Below are positions 25,373 to 32,654 of a stretch of DNA of 34,308 nucleotides, one piece after another; the first letter of the stretch is position 1; each line of letters begins with the position of its first letter. The notes beneath the pieces are model-generated. The model ran no database searches and was not told the origin of the DNA. It saw nothing but the letters and a program-made list of their open reading frames with translations. The position numbers and the translations under genes are program-made. Source of the stretch: Chromatiaceae bacterium (GTDB taxonomy: Bacteria > Pseudomonadota > Gammaproteobacteria > Chromatiales > Chromatiaceae). Where the stretch lies: assembly GCA_022340195.1 (NCBI GenBank), contig JAJDOL010000209.1, forward strand, positions 1 to 34,308, read 5' to 3'.

Positions 25373-26173
25373 TTGGAGCCACGAAACACACACCGCTTTG
25401 CCTCAGTTCTCGCCCTGCTGCCGAGCCTGCTTTGGCTAGCCTCGGCCCCCGCGCTTTCGGTCGAGCCGGGACCCATGGTCGCCGCAGCCGCATCGCTGCG
25501 CGATGCCCTGCCGGAGCTGGCGGACGCCTTCGACGCAAAGAACGGCACAAAGACGCGCCTCAGCTTCGGATCCTCGGGAAACTTGTACCGGCAGATCGCT
25601 CAGGGCGCACCCTTCGAGCTCTTTCTCTCCGCCGACGAGGCAATGGTGCTGGATCTCGCGCGCGAAGGACGAACACTGGATGACGGAGCCATCTACGCGC
25701 ACGGCGGACTCGCCATAATGGTGCCGAAGAACTCTACCCTGAAGCCGGACGGCAGCCTGCGCGACTTGAAGGAGGCCATCGACGACGGCCGACTACACCG
25801 GTTCGCCATCGCGAATCCCGAGCATGCCCCCTATGGCAGAGCCGCTCGGGAGTCGCTTGCGGAGTCGGGGCTGTGGGCAAGCATCGAGGATCGGCTCGTC
25901 ATCGGCGAAAACGTATCCCAGGCGGCCCAGTTCGTCGCGACCGGTGGCGCCGACGCAGGTCTGGTCGCCTACTCACTTGCCCTCTCCCCCCGCCTCGGAC
26001 ACTGCTGCAGGCATGCCCCCCTGTCCATCGGGCTGTACCCTGCGATACGCCAGCGCGGGGTTTTGCTAAAAGGGGCGGGTGCCGCGGCCAAGCGTCTGTT
26101 CACATTCATCCTGGGACCCCACGGCCGAGAGATTCTGGGGCACCACGGATTCCGCGTCCCGCCCCGGGATTGA
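25373..26173 (+). CDS. modA: Molybdate ABC transporter, periplasmic binding protein ModA
   Basis: 266 residues. The signal peptide is about residues 1-29 (FASVLALLPSLLWLASAPAL). The mature part is a type II periplasmic binding protein: VAAAASLRDALPELADAFDAKNG, then LSFGSSGNLYRQIAQGAPFELFLSADE, which is the ModA pattern with the oxyanion-binding serines, then ANPEHAPYGRAARE and VATGGADAGLVAYSLALSP. ModA captures molybdate (or tungstate) and delivers it to ModBC. The start appears to be TTG 25373: the frame is open back to 25322 and contains no ATG or GTG there. The ATG at 25341 is in another frame. It begins a compact modABC operon whose next gene starts 6 bases after its stop. No ModE-type operator could be recognised. 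Confidence 0.93.
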   Translation: MEPRNTHRFASVLALLPSLLWLASAPALSVEPGPMVAAAASLRDALPELADAFDAKNGTKTRLSFGSSGNLYRQIAQGAPFELFLSADEAMVLDLAREGRTLDDGAIYAHGGLAIMVPKNSTLKPDGSLRDLKEAIDDGRLHRFAIANPEHAPYGRAARESLAESGLWASIEDRLVIGENVSQAAQFVATGGADAGLVAYSLALSPRLGHCCRHAPLSIGLYPAIRQRGVLLKGAGAAAKRLFTFILGPHGREILGHHGFRVPPRD

Positions 26174-26179
26174 TCCGTC

Positions 26180-26845
26180 GTGGACTGGGTCGCCTTCTCC
26201 TTGTCCCTGCGGCTCGCCGCCTGGACCTGCCTGCTACTTCTGCCACTGGCCCTGGTCGTCGCCCGGGCGCTGGCCTGGCGCCGTTTCTTGTTGCGAGGCT
26301 TCGTCGAGGCCCTGATTGCCCTACCCCTGGTCCTGCCGCCGACGGTCCTGGGTTATTATTTACTGGTCGCCTTCGCCAGTACCTCACCACTGGGCGCTGC
26401 CTTCGAGTCCCTTATCGGACACACCCTCGCGTTCAGCTTCGAGGGTCTGCTGCTGGCCTCGGTGATCTTCAACCTGCCTTTTGCCATTCAACCCTTGCAG
26501 CGCGCCTTCGAGACCGTCCCCCAAAACGTGCGCGAGGCCGCCTGGTGCAGCGGGCTCAGCAACTGGCGCACCTTCTGGCGCGTCGAGCTGCCTCTGGCTT
26601 GGCCCGGAGCGGTAACCGCGCTGGCCCTCACCTTTGCTCATACTCTGGGAGAATTCGGGGTGGTGCTCATGGTGGGTGGAAACATCCCAGGTGAGACCCG
26701 CACCGCGGCCATCGCCATCTACGACCGAGTACAAGCCTTCGACACCGATGCCGCGGGGGCCATGTCTGCCCTCCTGTTGGTGCTCTCCTTCCTCGCCATC
26801 GGCCTTGTATTCGTCCTTGGCCAGCGCCGCAGCTACCGTGTCTGA
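26180..26845 (+). CDS. modB: Molybdate ABC transporter permease ModB
   Basis: 221 residues with about five membrane helices. The conserved permease loop that contacts the ATPase is EAAWCSGLSNWRTFWRVELP (EAA at 119-121). Other ModB marks are EALIALPLVLPPTVLGYYLL near 43-62 and TLGEFGVVLMVGGNIPGETRT-like sequence near 155-175. ModB dimerises to form the inner-membrane channel for molybdate. It starts with GTG at 26180, 6 bases after the modA stop, and its last 8 bases overlap the modC start, so expression is tightly coupled. Confidence 0.95.
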   Translation: MDWVAFSLSLRLAAWTCLLLLPLALVVARALAWRRFLLRGFVEALIALPLVLPPTVLGYYLLVAFASTSPLGAAFESLIGHTLAFSFEGLLLASVIFNLPFAIQPLQRAFETVPQNVREAAWCSGLSNWRTFWRVELPLAWPGAVTALALTFAHTLGEFGVVLMVGGNIPGETRTAAIAIYDRVQAFDTDAAGAMSALLLVLSFLAIGLVFVLGQRRSYRV

Positions 26846-27953
26846 GTCCGCACAAGGCCTGCGGGTCTCCCTGCGCCAACCCACTCCTATCCCAATGGCG
26901 GCCGAAATGGCCTGCGCGCCGGGAGAGATCACAGCACTGATCGGTCCGTCAGGTAGTGGGAAAACATCTATCCTGCGCTGCATCGCCGGTCTGCTGCAAC
27001 CGCGGGAGGGACGTATCGAGTGTGGTGAGCAGGTTTGGCTCGACAGCGCCCGCGGCATCGCCCTGTCGCCCCAGATGCGGCGGGTGGGACTGGTTTTTCA
27101 GGACTACGCCCTCTTTCCTCACCTCAGCGCCCTGGACAATGTGCGCGCGGCGCTGACCCACTTGCGCCGGAGCGTACGCAAGGGGCGGGCACGGGCGCTG
27201 CTCGCCCAAGTGCACCTGGCAGGACTCGAAGGGCGTATGCCCGATCAGCTCTCCGGCGGCCAGCGCCAGCGCGTCGCCCTGGCCAGGGCCCTGGCACGAG
27301 AGCCGTCGGTGTTGCTGCTGGACGAGCCGTTTTCGGCGGTAGACCAGATGACCAGACGCAAGCTCCAGGAGGAGTTGGCGCGCCTGCACCGTGAGATCCG
27401 CGTCCCCATCCTGCTGGTAACCCACGATCTAAGCGAGGCCGCCGCCCTGGCGGACCGTATGGTCGTCCTGGGCCATGGGCGGACCCTGCAGGCCGGACCA
27501 CCGGCCGACATCATCGACAGGCCGCGAAGCCGGGAGGTTGCCCGTCTGGTGGGTCAGCGCAACCTCTTCCATGGCCTGGTCCGCGGGCCCTCGCCGGACC
27601 GACCCCATAGCTTGTTGATGGAATGGCAGGACCACCTGCTGGAGGTGCAGTCCGATCTGGATTTGGCCCCCGGAACACAGGTGGACTGGGTGATACCGGC
27701 CGCGTCCATTCTCTGGCAACGCCCCGACCGTCCGGTCCCGGGTGACCTGGAGAATCCCGTGCAGGGCCGGGTTCTCGATCTGCTGGCTCTCGGCGACACC
27801 TGTGCGGTCACCTTCGCGGCCGAAGGTCCGGGCAGGCACCGCCTTTTCCTCAGCCTGCCCGCCCACTCGGTGCGCCGGCTGGGACTCGCCATGGGAATGC
27901 AGGGGCGGGTATCCCTTCTCGCCGAGCACATACATCTGATGCTGCCCGCGTGA
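26838..27953 (+). CDS. modC: Molybdate ABC transporter ATP-binding protein ModC
   Basis: 371 residues. ABC ATPase motifs: Walker A GPSGSGKT (36-43), Q-loop VFQDYALFPH (Gln 88), signature LSGGQRQRVALARAL (138 onward), Walker B LLLDEPFSAVD (159-169) and switch His 196. A C-terminal molybdate-binding (MOP/TOBE-type) domain occupies about 290-365 (NPVQGRVLDLLALGDTCAV). GTG 26838 is chosen because it lies just before the modB stop (an 8-base overlap) and gives the normal ModC N-terminus. The frame is open upstream to 26634, but that is shadow sequence of modB. Its TGA stop (27951-27953) shares a base with the start of the next gene. Confidence 0.96.
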   Translation: MSESAQGLRVSLRQPTPIPMAAEMACAPGEITALIGPSGSGKTSILRCIAGLLQPREGRIECGEQVWLDSARGIALSPQMRRVGLVFQDYALFPHLSALDNVRAALTHLRRSVRKGRARALLAQVHLAGLEGRMPDQLSGGQRQRVALARALAREPSVLLLDEPFSAVDQMTRRKLQEELARLHREIRVPILLVTHDLSEAAALADRMVVLGHGRTLQAGPPADIIDRPRSREVARLVGQRNLFHGLVRGPSPDRPHSLLMEWQDHLLEVQSDLDLAPGTQVDWVIPAASILWQRPDRPVPGDLENPVQGRVLDLLALGDTCAVTFAAEGPGRHRLFLSLPAHSVRRLGLAMGMQGRVSLLAEHIHLMLPA

Positions 27954-28555
27954 TGTTAAAATCGCCTAGATCCGTTCGCCTTTGCCCTTACATGCCCGCA
28001 CATACCGGCCGACTCGTGCTGAGCACGCGAGACCCTTTCCTGCTCCCGGAACCGATGTTGCTGACGGATGCGCTGTCAGAGGTGGGTTTGTTAGGGAGTC
28101 CACTGCCGGGTCGTGACGGTGCATTTTCGGTGGGCGAGCGCTTTCTGCAGTTGGTGACCTTCGCGGGCTGCTCGGTCCGGATCGCGCTCTCGCCCGAAGG
28201 CAACGCTCCCTTCTGCCATATCCGACTCACCGGCCCTTTCGAACAGCCCGTCTTCTTGAGCGGCCGCAATACGCGCCCTCCGCGGTGCCGCAACTGTCGG
28301 CAACCGTTTCAGGGCTGGAAGCCGGCCGCGTTAAGTCTGAGCGACATCGAAATTCCGCTAGTCGCCTGTCCGACATGCGACCAGGAGAGCCCGCTATGGG
28401 CCTACGACTGGAAACAAAAGGCCGGATTCGGTCGCTCGTTCGTCCAGGTCGAGGAGGTCTTTCCCGGGGAGGCCGTACCTACCCCGGAACTGCTGGCGCT
28501 GCTTGCCGGAATCACCAATGGCGAATGGCGATATTTCTACATCCAGGACGGATAG
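27953..28555 (+). CDS. Uncharacterised protein with CxxC-CxxC zinc-ribbon-like pairs, coupled to modC
   Basis: 200 residues from ATG 27953, which overlaps the modC stop as TGATG; a second candidate start is ATG 27992. No ribosome binding site precedes either, so translation by coupling to modC is likely. I do not recognise the family. Visible features are LLPEPMLLTDALSEVGLLGSP near the N-terminus, a beta-rich middle (FLQLVTFAGCSVRIALSPEG), and two cysteine pairs, CRNC (112/115) and CPTC (139/142), which could hold a zinc ion. The C-terminus ends LLALLAGITNGEWRYFYI. No signal peptide or membrane helix is seen, so it is probably cytoplasmic. It faces the EEP gene, 5 bases apart. Its place in a molybdate operon suggests a molybdenum-related role, but this is inference. 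Confidence 0.8.
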   Translation: MLKSPRSVRLCPYMPAHTGRLVLSTRDPFLLPEPMLLTDALSEVGLLGSPLPGRDGAFSVGERFLQLVTFAGCSVRIALSPEGNAPFCHIRLTGPFEQPVFLSGRNTRPPRCRNCRQPFQGWKPAALSLSDIEIPLVACPTCDQESPLWAYDWKQKAGFGRSFVQVEEVFPGEAVPTPELLALLAGITNGEWRYFYIQDG

Positions 28556-28560
28556 TCAGT

Positions 28561-29319
28561 TCAGGCTGCCAACTGGACACCCTCGGGGAGTGCCACCTTC
28601 ATACTCAAAGGCAAATGGTCGGAGAGGGTATAGTCGAGGACCCGCGCATCTATGATCTGCAGGCTTTTCGAGACTAGGATGTGGTCCAGGTTGCGCCGCG
28701 GGCGCCAGCTCGGGAAGGTCTTGAGCTCGCAATCGAGCCCACGCAGGTCCGTATCAGCGACCAAGTTCTGGAGCGCACTGGAATCGCAATCGCAGTTGAA
28801 GTCCCCCATCAGGACCAAATAGGGGTAGTGAAATGCCAGCTCCCGGATGTACTCGAGCTGGCGACGCCGCGCCCTCCACCCGAGGGCCAGATGGAGGATG
28901 CAGACGGCGAAAACGGATTCCTCGGTCGTCTCGAGCTCCACCATGACGGCACCCCGTCCGGGCAGTCCCGGCAGCTTGTATTCGGTGATCGCGTGGGGGC
29001 GAACCCGACTCAGGACACCGTTGCTGTGCCGTGCCAAATTTCCCAGATTGCGGTTGACCTGTTTGTACCAGTAGGGAAACCGGGCGTGATAGGCCAAGTA
29101 CTCCGTCTGGTCGACGAAACCGCTACGCAGACTTCCGGCGTCCACCTCCTGCAGCCCGACGAAATCGAATTCGTGCAGCATGGACGCGATGCGACTCAGA
29201 TTATGCAGTCGCTCTCTATGCGGCAGCACATGCTTCCAGCTTTTGGTCACGTACTCGCTGTACTGACGGGTGTAGATACCCGCCTGGATATTGTAACTAA
29301 GCAGATGCAGCTGCTGCAT
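28561..29319 (-). CDS. Endonuclease/exonuclease/phosphatase (EEP) family hydrolase
   Basis: 252 residues covering a complete EEP fold. Catalytic and metal-binding residues are visible: Asn 10 (LSYNIQAG), Glu 58 (GLQEVDAG), His 143 (CILHLALG), Asp 173 and Asn 175 (MGDFNCD), Asp 212 (RNLDHILVSK) and Asp 234-His 235 (SDHLPLSM). The fold cleaves phosphodiester or phosphomonoester bonds in a metal-dependent way; members act on DNA, sphingomyelin, inositol phosphates and lipids. I see no signal peptide, so it is probably cytoplasmic. Short EEP proteins with this spacing are common in gammaproteobacteria, with substrate unassigned. The start is ATG 29319. It lies downstream of the cytochrome c4 gene on the same strand, but a terminator-like hairpin separates them. 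Confidence 0.9.
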   Translation of the reverse strand: MQQLHLLSYNIQAGIYTRQYSEYVTKSWKHVLPHRERLHNLSRIASMLHEFDFVGLQEVDAGSLRSGFVDQTEYLAYHARFPYWYKQVNRNLGNLARHSNGVLSRVRPHAITEYKLPGLPGRGAVMVELETTEESVFAVCILHLALGWRARRRQLEYIRELAFHYPYLVLMGDFNCDCDSSALQNLVADTDLRGLDCELKTFPSWRPRRNLDHILVSKSLQIIDARVLDYTLSDHLPLSMKVALPEGVQLAA

Positions 29320-29480
29320 GATGACAGGATAGCCTGATGCCGGTAAGGAAAGGGCCCGCGCGGGACCAACAGGTCACCAGCATAGCGCGGAGGCGGGCAG
29401 TTCCCAACAACCTACGCGAGCACAACTTACCAAGAATATTCGCTATTCCTGTCGGTAACCATCGCGCATACCAGCAGAAA

Positions 29481-29499
29481 GGGCGGCCTGTAGCCGCCC
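29481..29499 (-). terminator. Rho-independent terminator candidate after cytochrome c4 gene
   Basis: A perfect 7-bp GC stem, GGGCGGC-(5-base loop)-GCCGCCC at 29481-29499, reads on the minus strand as stem followed by TTTCTG, 31 bases downstream of the cytochrome c4 stop. The T-run is short, so termination may be partial, allowing some read-through to the EEP gene. Confidence 0.58.
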
Positions 29500-29529
29500 T
29501 GTCAGGGATCTGCTTGGAGCCGGAATCGG

Positions 29530-30138
29530 CTATTGAGAGAGGCCCTGGACGAATTGGGCCACCGCAGCGATCTCCTCGTCGTTCATACGGCTGGCCACGT
29601 CCCGCATCATGCCGTTCGGGTCATTCGCGCGAGTCCCCGCACGGAAACCCTTGAGGGTCGCGTCGACATACTGGGCGTGCTGGCCGGCGATTCGGGGAAA
29701 TTTAGCCGGTCCAAGTCCGATTCCTTCCGGACCGTGACACCCGGTGCAGGCAGGGGCACCGGTGGCAGGATTTCCGCCACGGTAGATGCGCTCGCCGAGC
29801 TCCGCCACCGCGGGATCCGCGGTTCCCGGCGTCTGTTGCTGAGAGGAATAGTAGGCCGCAATGTCCAGAAAGTCTTGCTCGTTGAGAGGAATCACTTGGG
29901 GGCTCATCTGTTCGTTAGCCCGCGCGCCGCTCTTGAAATTCATCAACTGCTTGTAGATATACTCGCGGTGCTGGCCGGCGAGCTTGGGCCAGGTCGGAAC
30001 CAAGGAGTTTCCATTCGGGCCGTGACAGGCGAGGCAAACCGCAATCTTGGCCTCACCCGCCGCCGCATCCCCTCCCGCCTGGACACCGCTGGTAATGAGA
30101 GCTGCCGCAACCGAAACCGAAATCAGCCAAGTCTTCAT
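29530..30138 (-). CDS. Dihaem cytochrome c4
   Basis: 202 residues with a Sec signal (MKTWLISVSVAAALITSGVQAG; cleavage near 21). Two tandem cytochrome c domains follow, each with a CxxCH haem-attachment site: CLACHGPNG (Cys 35, 38; His 39) and CTGCHGPEG (Cys 131, 134; His 135). The axial methionines are probably Met 78 (NEQMSPQ) and Met 177 or 178 (DPNGMMRD). The duplicated FPRIAGQHAQYVDATLKGFR and WPKLAGQHREYIYKQLMNFK segments show the internal repeat. Length and layout match cytochrome c4, a periplasmic electron carrier feeding terminal oxidases in gammaproteobacteria. It is probably transcribed from its own promoter (30214-30243). Confidence 0.96.
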   Translation of the reverse strand: MKTWLISVSVAAALITSGVQAGGDAAAGEAKIAVCLACHGPNGNSLVPTWPKLAGQHREYIYKQLMNFKSGARANEQMSPQVIPLNEQDFLDIAAYYSSQQQTPGTADPAVAELGERIYRGGNPATGAPACTGCHGPEGIGLGPAKFPRIAGQHAQYVDATLKGFRAGTRANDPNGMMRDVASRMNDEEIAAVAQFVQGLSQ

Positions 30139-30213
30139 GTCGTAAATCGCCCGCTTGTTGTTGGTAAACCGATCGCAGCGACGCGCACTCGCCCGATGCG
30201 GAAAATCCCTGCA

Positions 30214-30243
30214 TGTATATCAGAATATCCGCATATAGGTCAA
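30214..30243 (-). promoter_or_regulatory. Sigma-70-like promoter for cytochrome c4 gene
   Basis: On the minus strand, TTGACC (30243-30238) and TATACA (30219-30214) are separated by 18 bases in an AT-rich stretch within an otherwise GC-rich region, about 75 bases before the cytochrome c4 ATG. Five of six and four of six bases match the consensus. No transcription data are available to confirm it. Confidence 0.45.
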
Positions 30244-30255
30244 ACAGCGGTATGC

Positions 30256-31068
30256 TCAAGGCTCTTTATCGCCGGGATCCGCGGAGCCGGCTTCCGCCCC
30301 GCCCGCTTCCGTAGCACCGCCTGCCTCCTTTCGGCCAAGCGTAATGCTGTTTCGGGCGTCATCAATGGTCAATTTGTAGCGTCTGAGCACACTCATACCC
30401 AGGAGGCCACTGCTGCCGAGCTTGCTATCCTCGAGAAACGCTGTTTCGACGTCCTTGATCTGTCTTCCACCCAACCACAGGGAAGGCAGCGTCCCTATGC
30501 GTGCCTTCACCTTGCCGTTGGCGGTCTGCATATCGCGCTCTTCGAGAGTCCCCTGATCGACGCCGAGTTGGGACATGAGGGACTGCGGTAGCACCAAATA
30601 ATCGGCACCCGTATCGACGTGAAGCTCGCGTTCGACCTTTGAGCCACCTTTCCCACCCAAGGATACCCGGACAACGTGCTGGGTACCGCGGCGTTGAGTT
30701 TGAACACGGATGTCTTCACCCTCGTCGGCTCTCGGCTTGGAGGGGGCGGCGGACGGCGGCTCAACTGGTACCTTCTCGCCGAGCACGATGACACGCTCGA
30801 CGTCCCCCGACGGTCCCTGGACAATCACGTGATCGAATCTCTCGAGCAGCCGGCGAAGACGCGAATAGAGCACGTCGCCCTCGGCCCGACCGAACGCCGC
30901 CTCGGTCTGCTCCAATCCGCTGACATCGAATCCATGCACTGCGGCAAGGCGCTTGAGCTCATGGGAAATTTCGACGCGTTCCGCGGCGATAACAGGGATG
31001 GTGATCGAGGCGATCAATAGCGAAAAAATGCCCCCGACCCTAGCTCTTCTCAACAGCTTGTGGCTCAT
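30256..31068 (-). CDS. Retropepsin-like aspartic protease, exported
   Basis: 270 residues from ATG 31068; the frame is open to 31296, but the extra residues look non-coding. A signal peptide or membrane anchor covers about 10-29 (VGGIFSLLIASITIPVIAA). A small N-terminal domain follows (LYSRLRRLLERFDHVIVQGPSGDVERVIVLG), of a type often seen before such proteases. The protease domain has the catalytic HVDTGADYLVLP (Asp 152, DTG 152-154), then the flap region, and LLGMSVLRRYKLTID at 222-236, with the second hydrophobic-Gly motif. This is the single-domain clan AA type (TIGR02281-like), active as a dimer. The tail is Gly/Ala/Glu-rich. Its substrate is unknown; processing of periplasmic proteins is the family expectation. 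The gene lies upstream of cytochrome c4 on the same strand. Confidence 0.88.
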   Translation of the reverse strand: MSHKLLRRARVGGIFSLLIASITIPVIAAERVEISHELKRLAAVHGFDVSGLEQTEAAFGRAEGDVLYSRLRRLLERFDHVIVQGPSGDVERVIVLGEKVPVEPPSAAPSKPRADEGEDIRVQTQRRGTQHVVRVSLGGKGGSKVERELHVDTGADYLVLPQSLMSQLGVDQGTLEERDMQTANGKVKARIGTLPSLWLGGRQIKDVETAFLEDSKLGSSGLLGMSVLRRYKLTIDDARNSITLGRKEAGGATEAGGAEAGSADPGDKEP

Positions 31069-31514
31069 GCTGGCGCCCACGGATAACCGGCCTGTTAAGC
31101 GATTGGCGGAAAAGAACGCGCCCAGTTTGATCGCCTTGTTTTGGCCAGAGACTAGCAGGTCGGAACCTTCCTCGCCAGCCTCGAAGCGACGGGAATCCAA
31201 CCCGTCCAGAACCCAAAAGGACGTTCGGGGTACAGTCACAGGGTAACGGGTACGACGATTCACCATTTGAGCGTCCGAGGCGGCGCGAATCGTCATGTCC
31301 GTCAGTGAGCATCACGTTTCGTCGACATTGACTTCCCTTGCACCGAAGGGGGCAAAGAACCGCACTCCTTGGGGGAGCACCACACCACGATAGCCCCGTG
31401 AGCTCGGCGACCAAATCTGCTCGTAGCGTCTCCCGGTCTACCAGAGACCAGCAAGCTAAAGGGATATCGACAGTCGCCCTACATCGGACAGACAAGACAG
31501 AATGAACGACCACC
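31069..31514. other. 446-base intergenic region
   Basis: No supported gene lies between the retropepsin start and the tsaC stop. A minus-strand open frame (31040-31522) has no recognisable motif and odd composition (many Cys and Arg), and overlaps the retropepsin start. No tRNA cloverleaf could be built around the GC-rich 31180-31215 stretch. A small CTCC/GGAG stem near 31364-31376 lacks a T-run. The promoter of the retropepsin gene must lie here. Confidence 0.4.
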
Positions 31515-32072
31515 TCAGGCACGGACCATCACACCGGTGCGCCCGTCGCGGATAGTCGAGGGTTGGGTGCGCGTGCCACATCGTCCGGGCAGGACGAGGT
31601 CGACTAGCGAGCCGAGCGCGAGTCGCACCTGCAAGGGGGTACGCGCCGGTGGCCGGTCGCTGATGTTCGCGCTGGTTGACACCAGGGCGCTATCGGCAGA
31701 TCGACACAGGGCCGCGGCAAGGCCGTGGGCCGTAACTCGCACTGCGACGGTCGAGTAACGGCCGGTCAGGCAGTTCGGCGTTTCCGCGCGGGCTGGCAAG
31801 AGCCAAGTGACGGGGCCGGGCCAGGTCGCAAAAATCGCCTGCATACGGGCCTTCTCCAATGGCTCCACGAAGGGCTCCAGCTGGGTGAAATCGGCGGCGA
31901 TAAGAATGAGCCCTTTATACTCGGGACGCCGCTTGATAACGAGCAAGCGACGCACGGCATCCGAGTTCCAGGGATCGCAACCGAGTCCGTAAACGGCCTC
32001 AGTCGGGTAGGCAATTATGCCACCGGCCTCAATGCAACGTGCGGCCAGACGCAGCTTGTGTTGTCCGATCAA
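31515..32072 (-). CDS. tsaC: Threonylcarbamoyl-AMP synthase (YrdC/Sua5 family)
   Basis: 185 residues, near the 190 of E. coli TsaC, the short form without the Sua5 C-terminal domain. It makes threonylcarbamoyl-AMP from threonine, bicarbonate and ATP for the t6A37 modification of ANN-reading tRNAs. Motifs: AAGGIIAYPTEAVYGLGCDP-like sequence near 14-33 with the PTEAVYGLG core, KRRPEYKGLILIA (47-59), WPGPVTWLLPA, VAVRVTAHGLAAALC and ALVSTSANISDRPP. The start is a TTG (32072) that overlaps the purE TGA as TTGA, giving the normal family N-terminus; no other start fits. So translation probably depends on purE. Confidence 0.92.
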   Translation of the reverse strand: MIGQHKLRLAARCIEAGGIIAYPTEAVYGLGCDPWNSDAVRRLLVIKRRPEYKGLILIAADFTQLEPFVEPLEKARMQAIFATWPGPVTWLLPARAETPNCLTGRYSTVAVRVTAHGLAAALCRSADSALVSTSANISDRPPARTPLQVRLALGSLVDLVLPGRCGTRTQPSTIRDGRTGVMVRA

Positions 32073-32575
32073 CCCGGAAGCTTGCGCTGCAGATCCGCGT
32101 CCTTGGCCTGAACTGCGCGAGCATTCTCCTCGCGCTCTACCCGCATTCGCTTAGCCAAATCGGAATCCCGCAGGGCCAGGATCTGGGCTGCCAGATAGCC
32201 GGCATTCTTGGCCCCAGCCTTACCGATGGCAACGGTGGCAACGGGTATACCTCCCGGCATCTGCACCGTGGACAGCAAGGCGTCCATACCCTGCAGCGGG
32301 CCGGCGTCTAAAGGAACGCCGATTACCGGTTTAAGGGTAAGCCCGGCCACGGTTCCCGCCAAGTGGGCGGCCAGACCAGCTGCGGCGACAAAAACGCCGC
32401 AGCCTCGCTCGTCCGCGTCCTTCACGTAGGCGTGGGTCGCAGCCGGCGTGCGGTGGGCGGAGGTGATCTTCACCTCGTGTGGAATCTCCAGCTTGGAAAG
32501 CACGTCGAGTGTAGCCTGCATGGTGGGCAGGTCGGTATCGGATCCCATCAGGACCGCTACGAAGGGGTTGGTCAC
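32069..32575 (-). CDS. purE: N5-carboxyaminoimidazole ribonucleotide mutase PurE
   Basis: 168 residues, as in E. coli (169). It converts N5-CAIR to CAIR in purine synthesis. Motifs: [14 protein letters not shown] (GSDTD 11-15), [11 protein letters not shown] (SAHRTP 39-44), [23 protein letters not shown] and [16 protein letters not shown]. These are the bacterial class I PurE marks. The start is GTG 32575, supported by a strong GAGGAGG ribosome binding site about 6 bases upstream; the nearby ATG is in another frame and runs into a stop at once. The usual partner purK is not visible downstream; the next gene is tsaC, which overlaps. A 25-codon ORF ends one base before the GTG. Confidence 0.97.
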   Translation of the reverse strand: MTNPFVAVLMGSDTDLPTMQATLDVLSKLEIPHEVKITSAHRTPAATHAYVKDADERGCGVFVAAAGLAAHLAGTVAGLTLKPVIGVPLDAGPLQGMDALLSTVQMPGGIPVATVAIGKAGAKNAGYLAAQILALRDSDLAKRMRVEREENARAVQAKDADLQRKLPG

Positions 32576-32576
32576 G

Positions 32577-32654
32577 TCATGCCTCCTCGGGTTGATCCTT
32601 ATTCAGCTCATCATCGATGTTGTTATCGGAATCGGTAACGACTTCATTTCTCAT
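32577..32654 (-). CDS. Possible 25-aa acidic small protein between topA and purE
   Basis: ATG (32654-32652) overlaps the topA TGA as ATGA, and the ORF ends with TGA (32579-32577), one base before the purE GTG. The product would be 25 residues with nine Asp/Glu and two Lys/Arg (for example TDSDNNIDDELNKD), having no hydrophobic segment. No ribosome binding site precedes it, so it would depend on termination-reinitiation after topA. It may be a real small protein or a device that carries ribosomes to purE; its last codons form the purE GAGGAGG site. I recognise no family. Confidence 0.4.
   Translation of the reverse strand: MRNEVVTDSDNNIDDELNKDQPEEA

Noticed and set aside
31180-31220. tRNA-like stretch
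   Set aside because: The sequence lacks a GTTCRA-type T-loop and no acceptor stem could be paired.
31040-31522. Minus-strand frame of 160 codons in the tsaC-retropepsin gap
   Set aside because: No motif, skewed Cys/Arg composition, overlaps the retropepsin start and the tsaC stop, no ribosome binding site.
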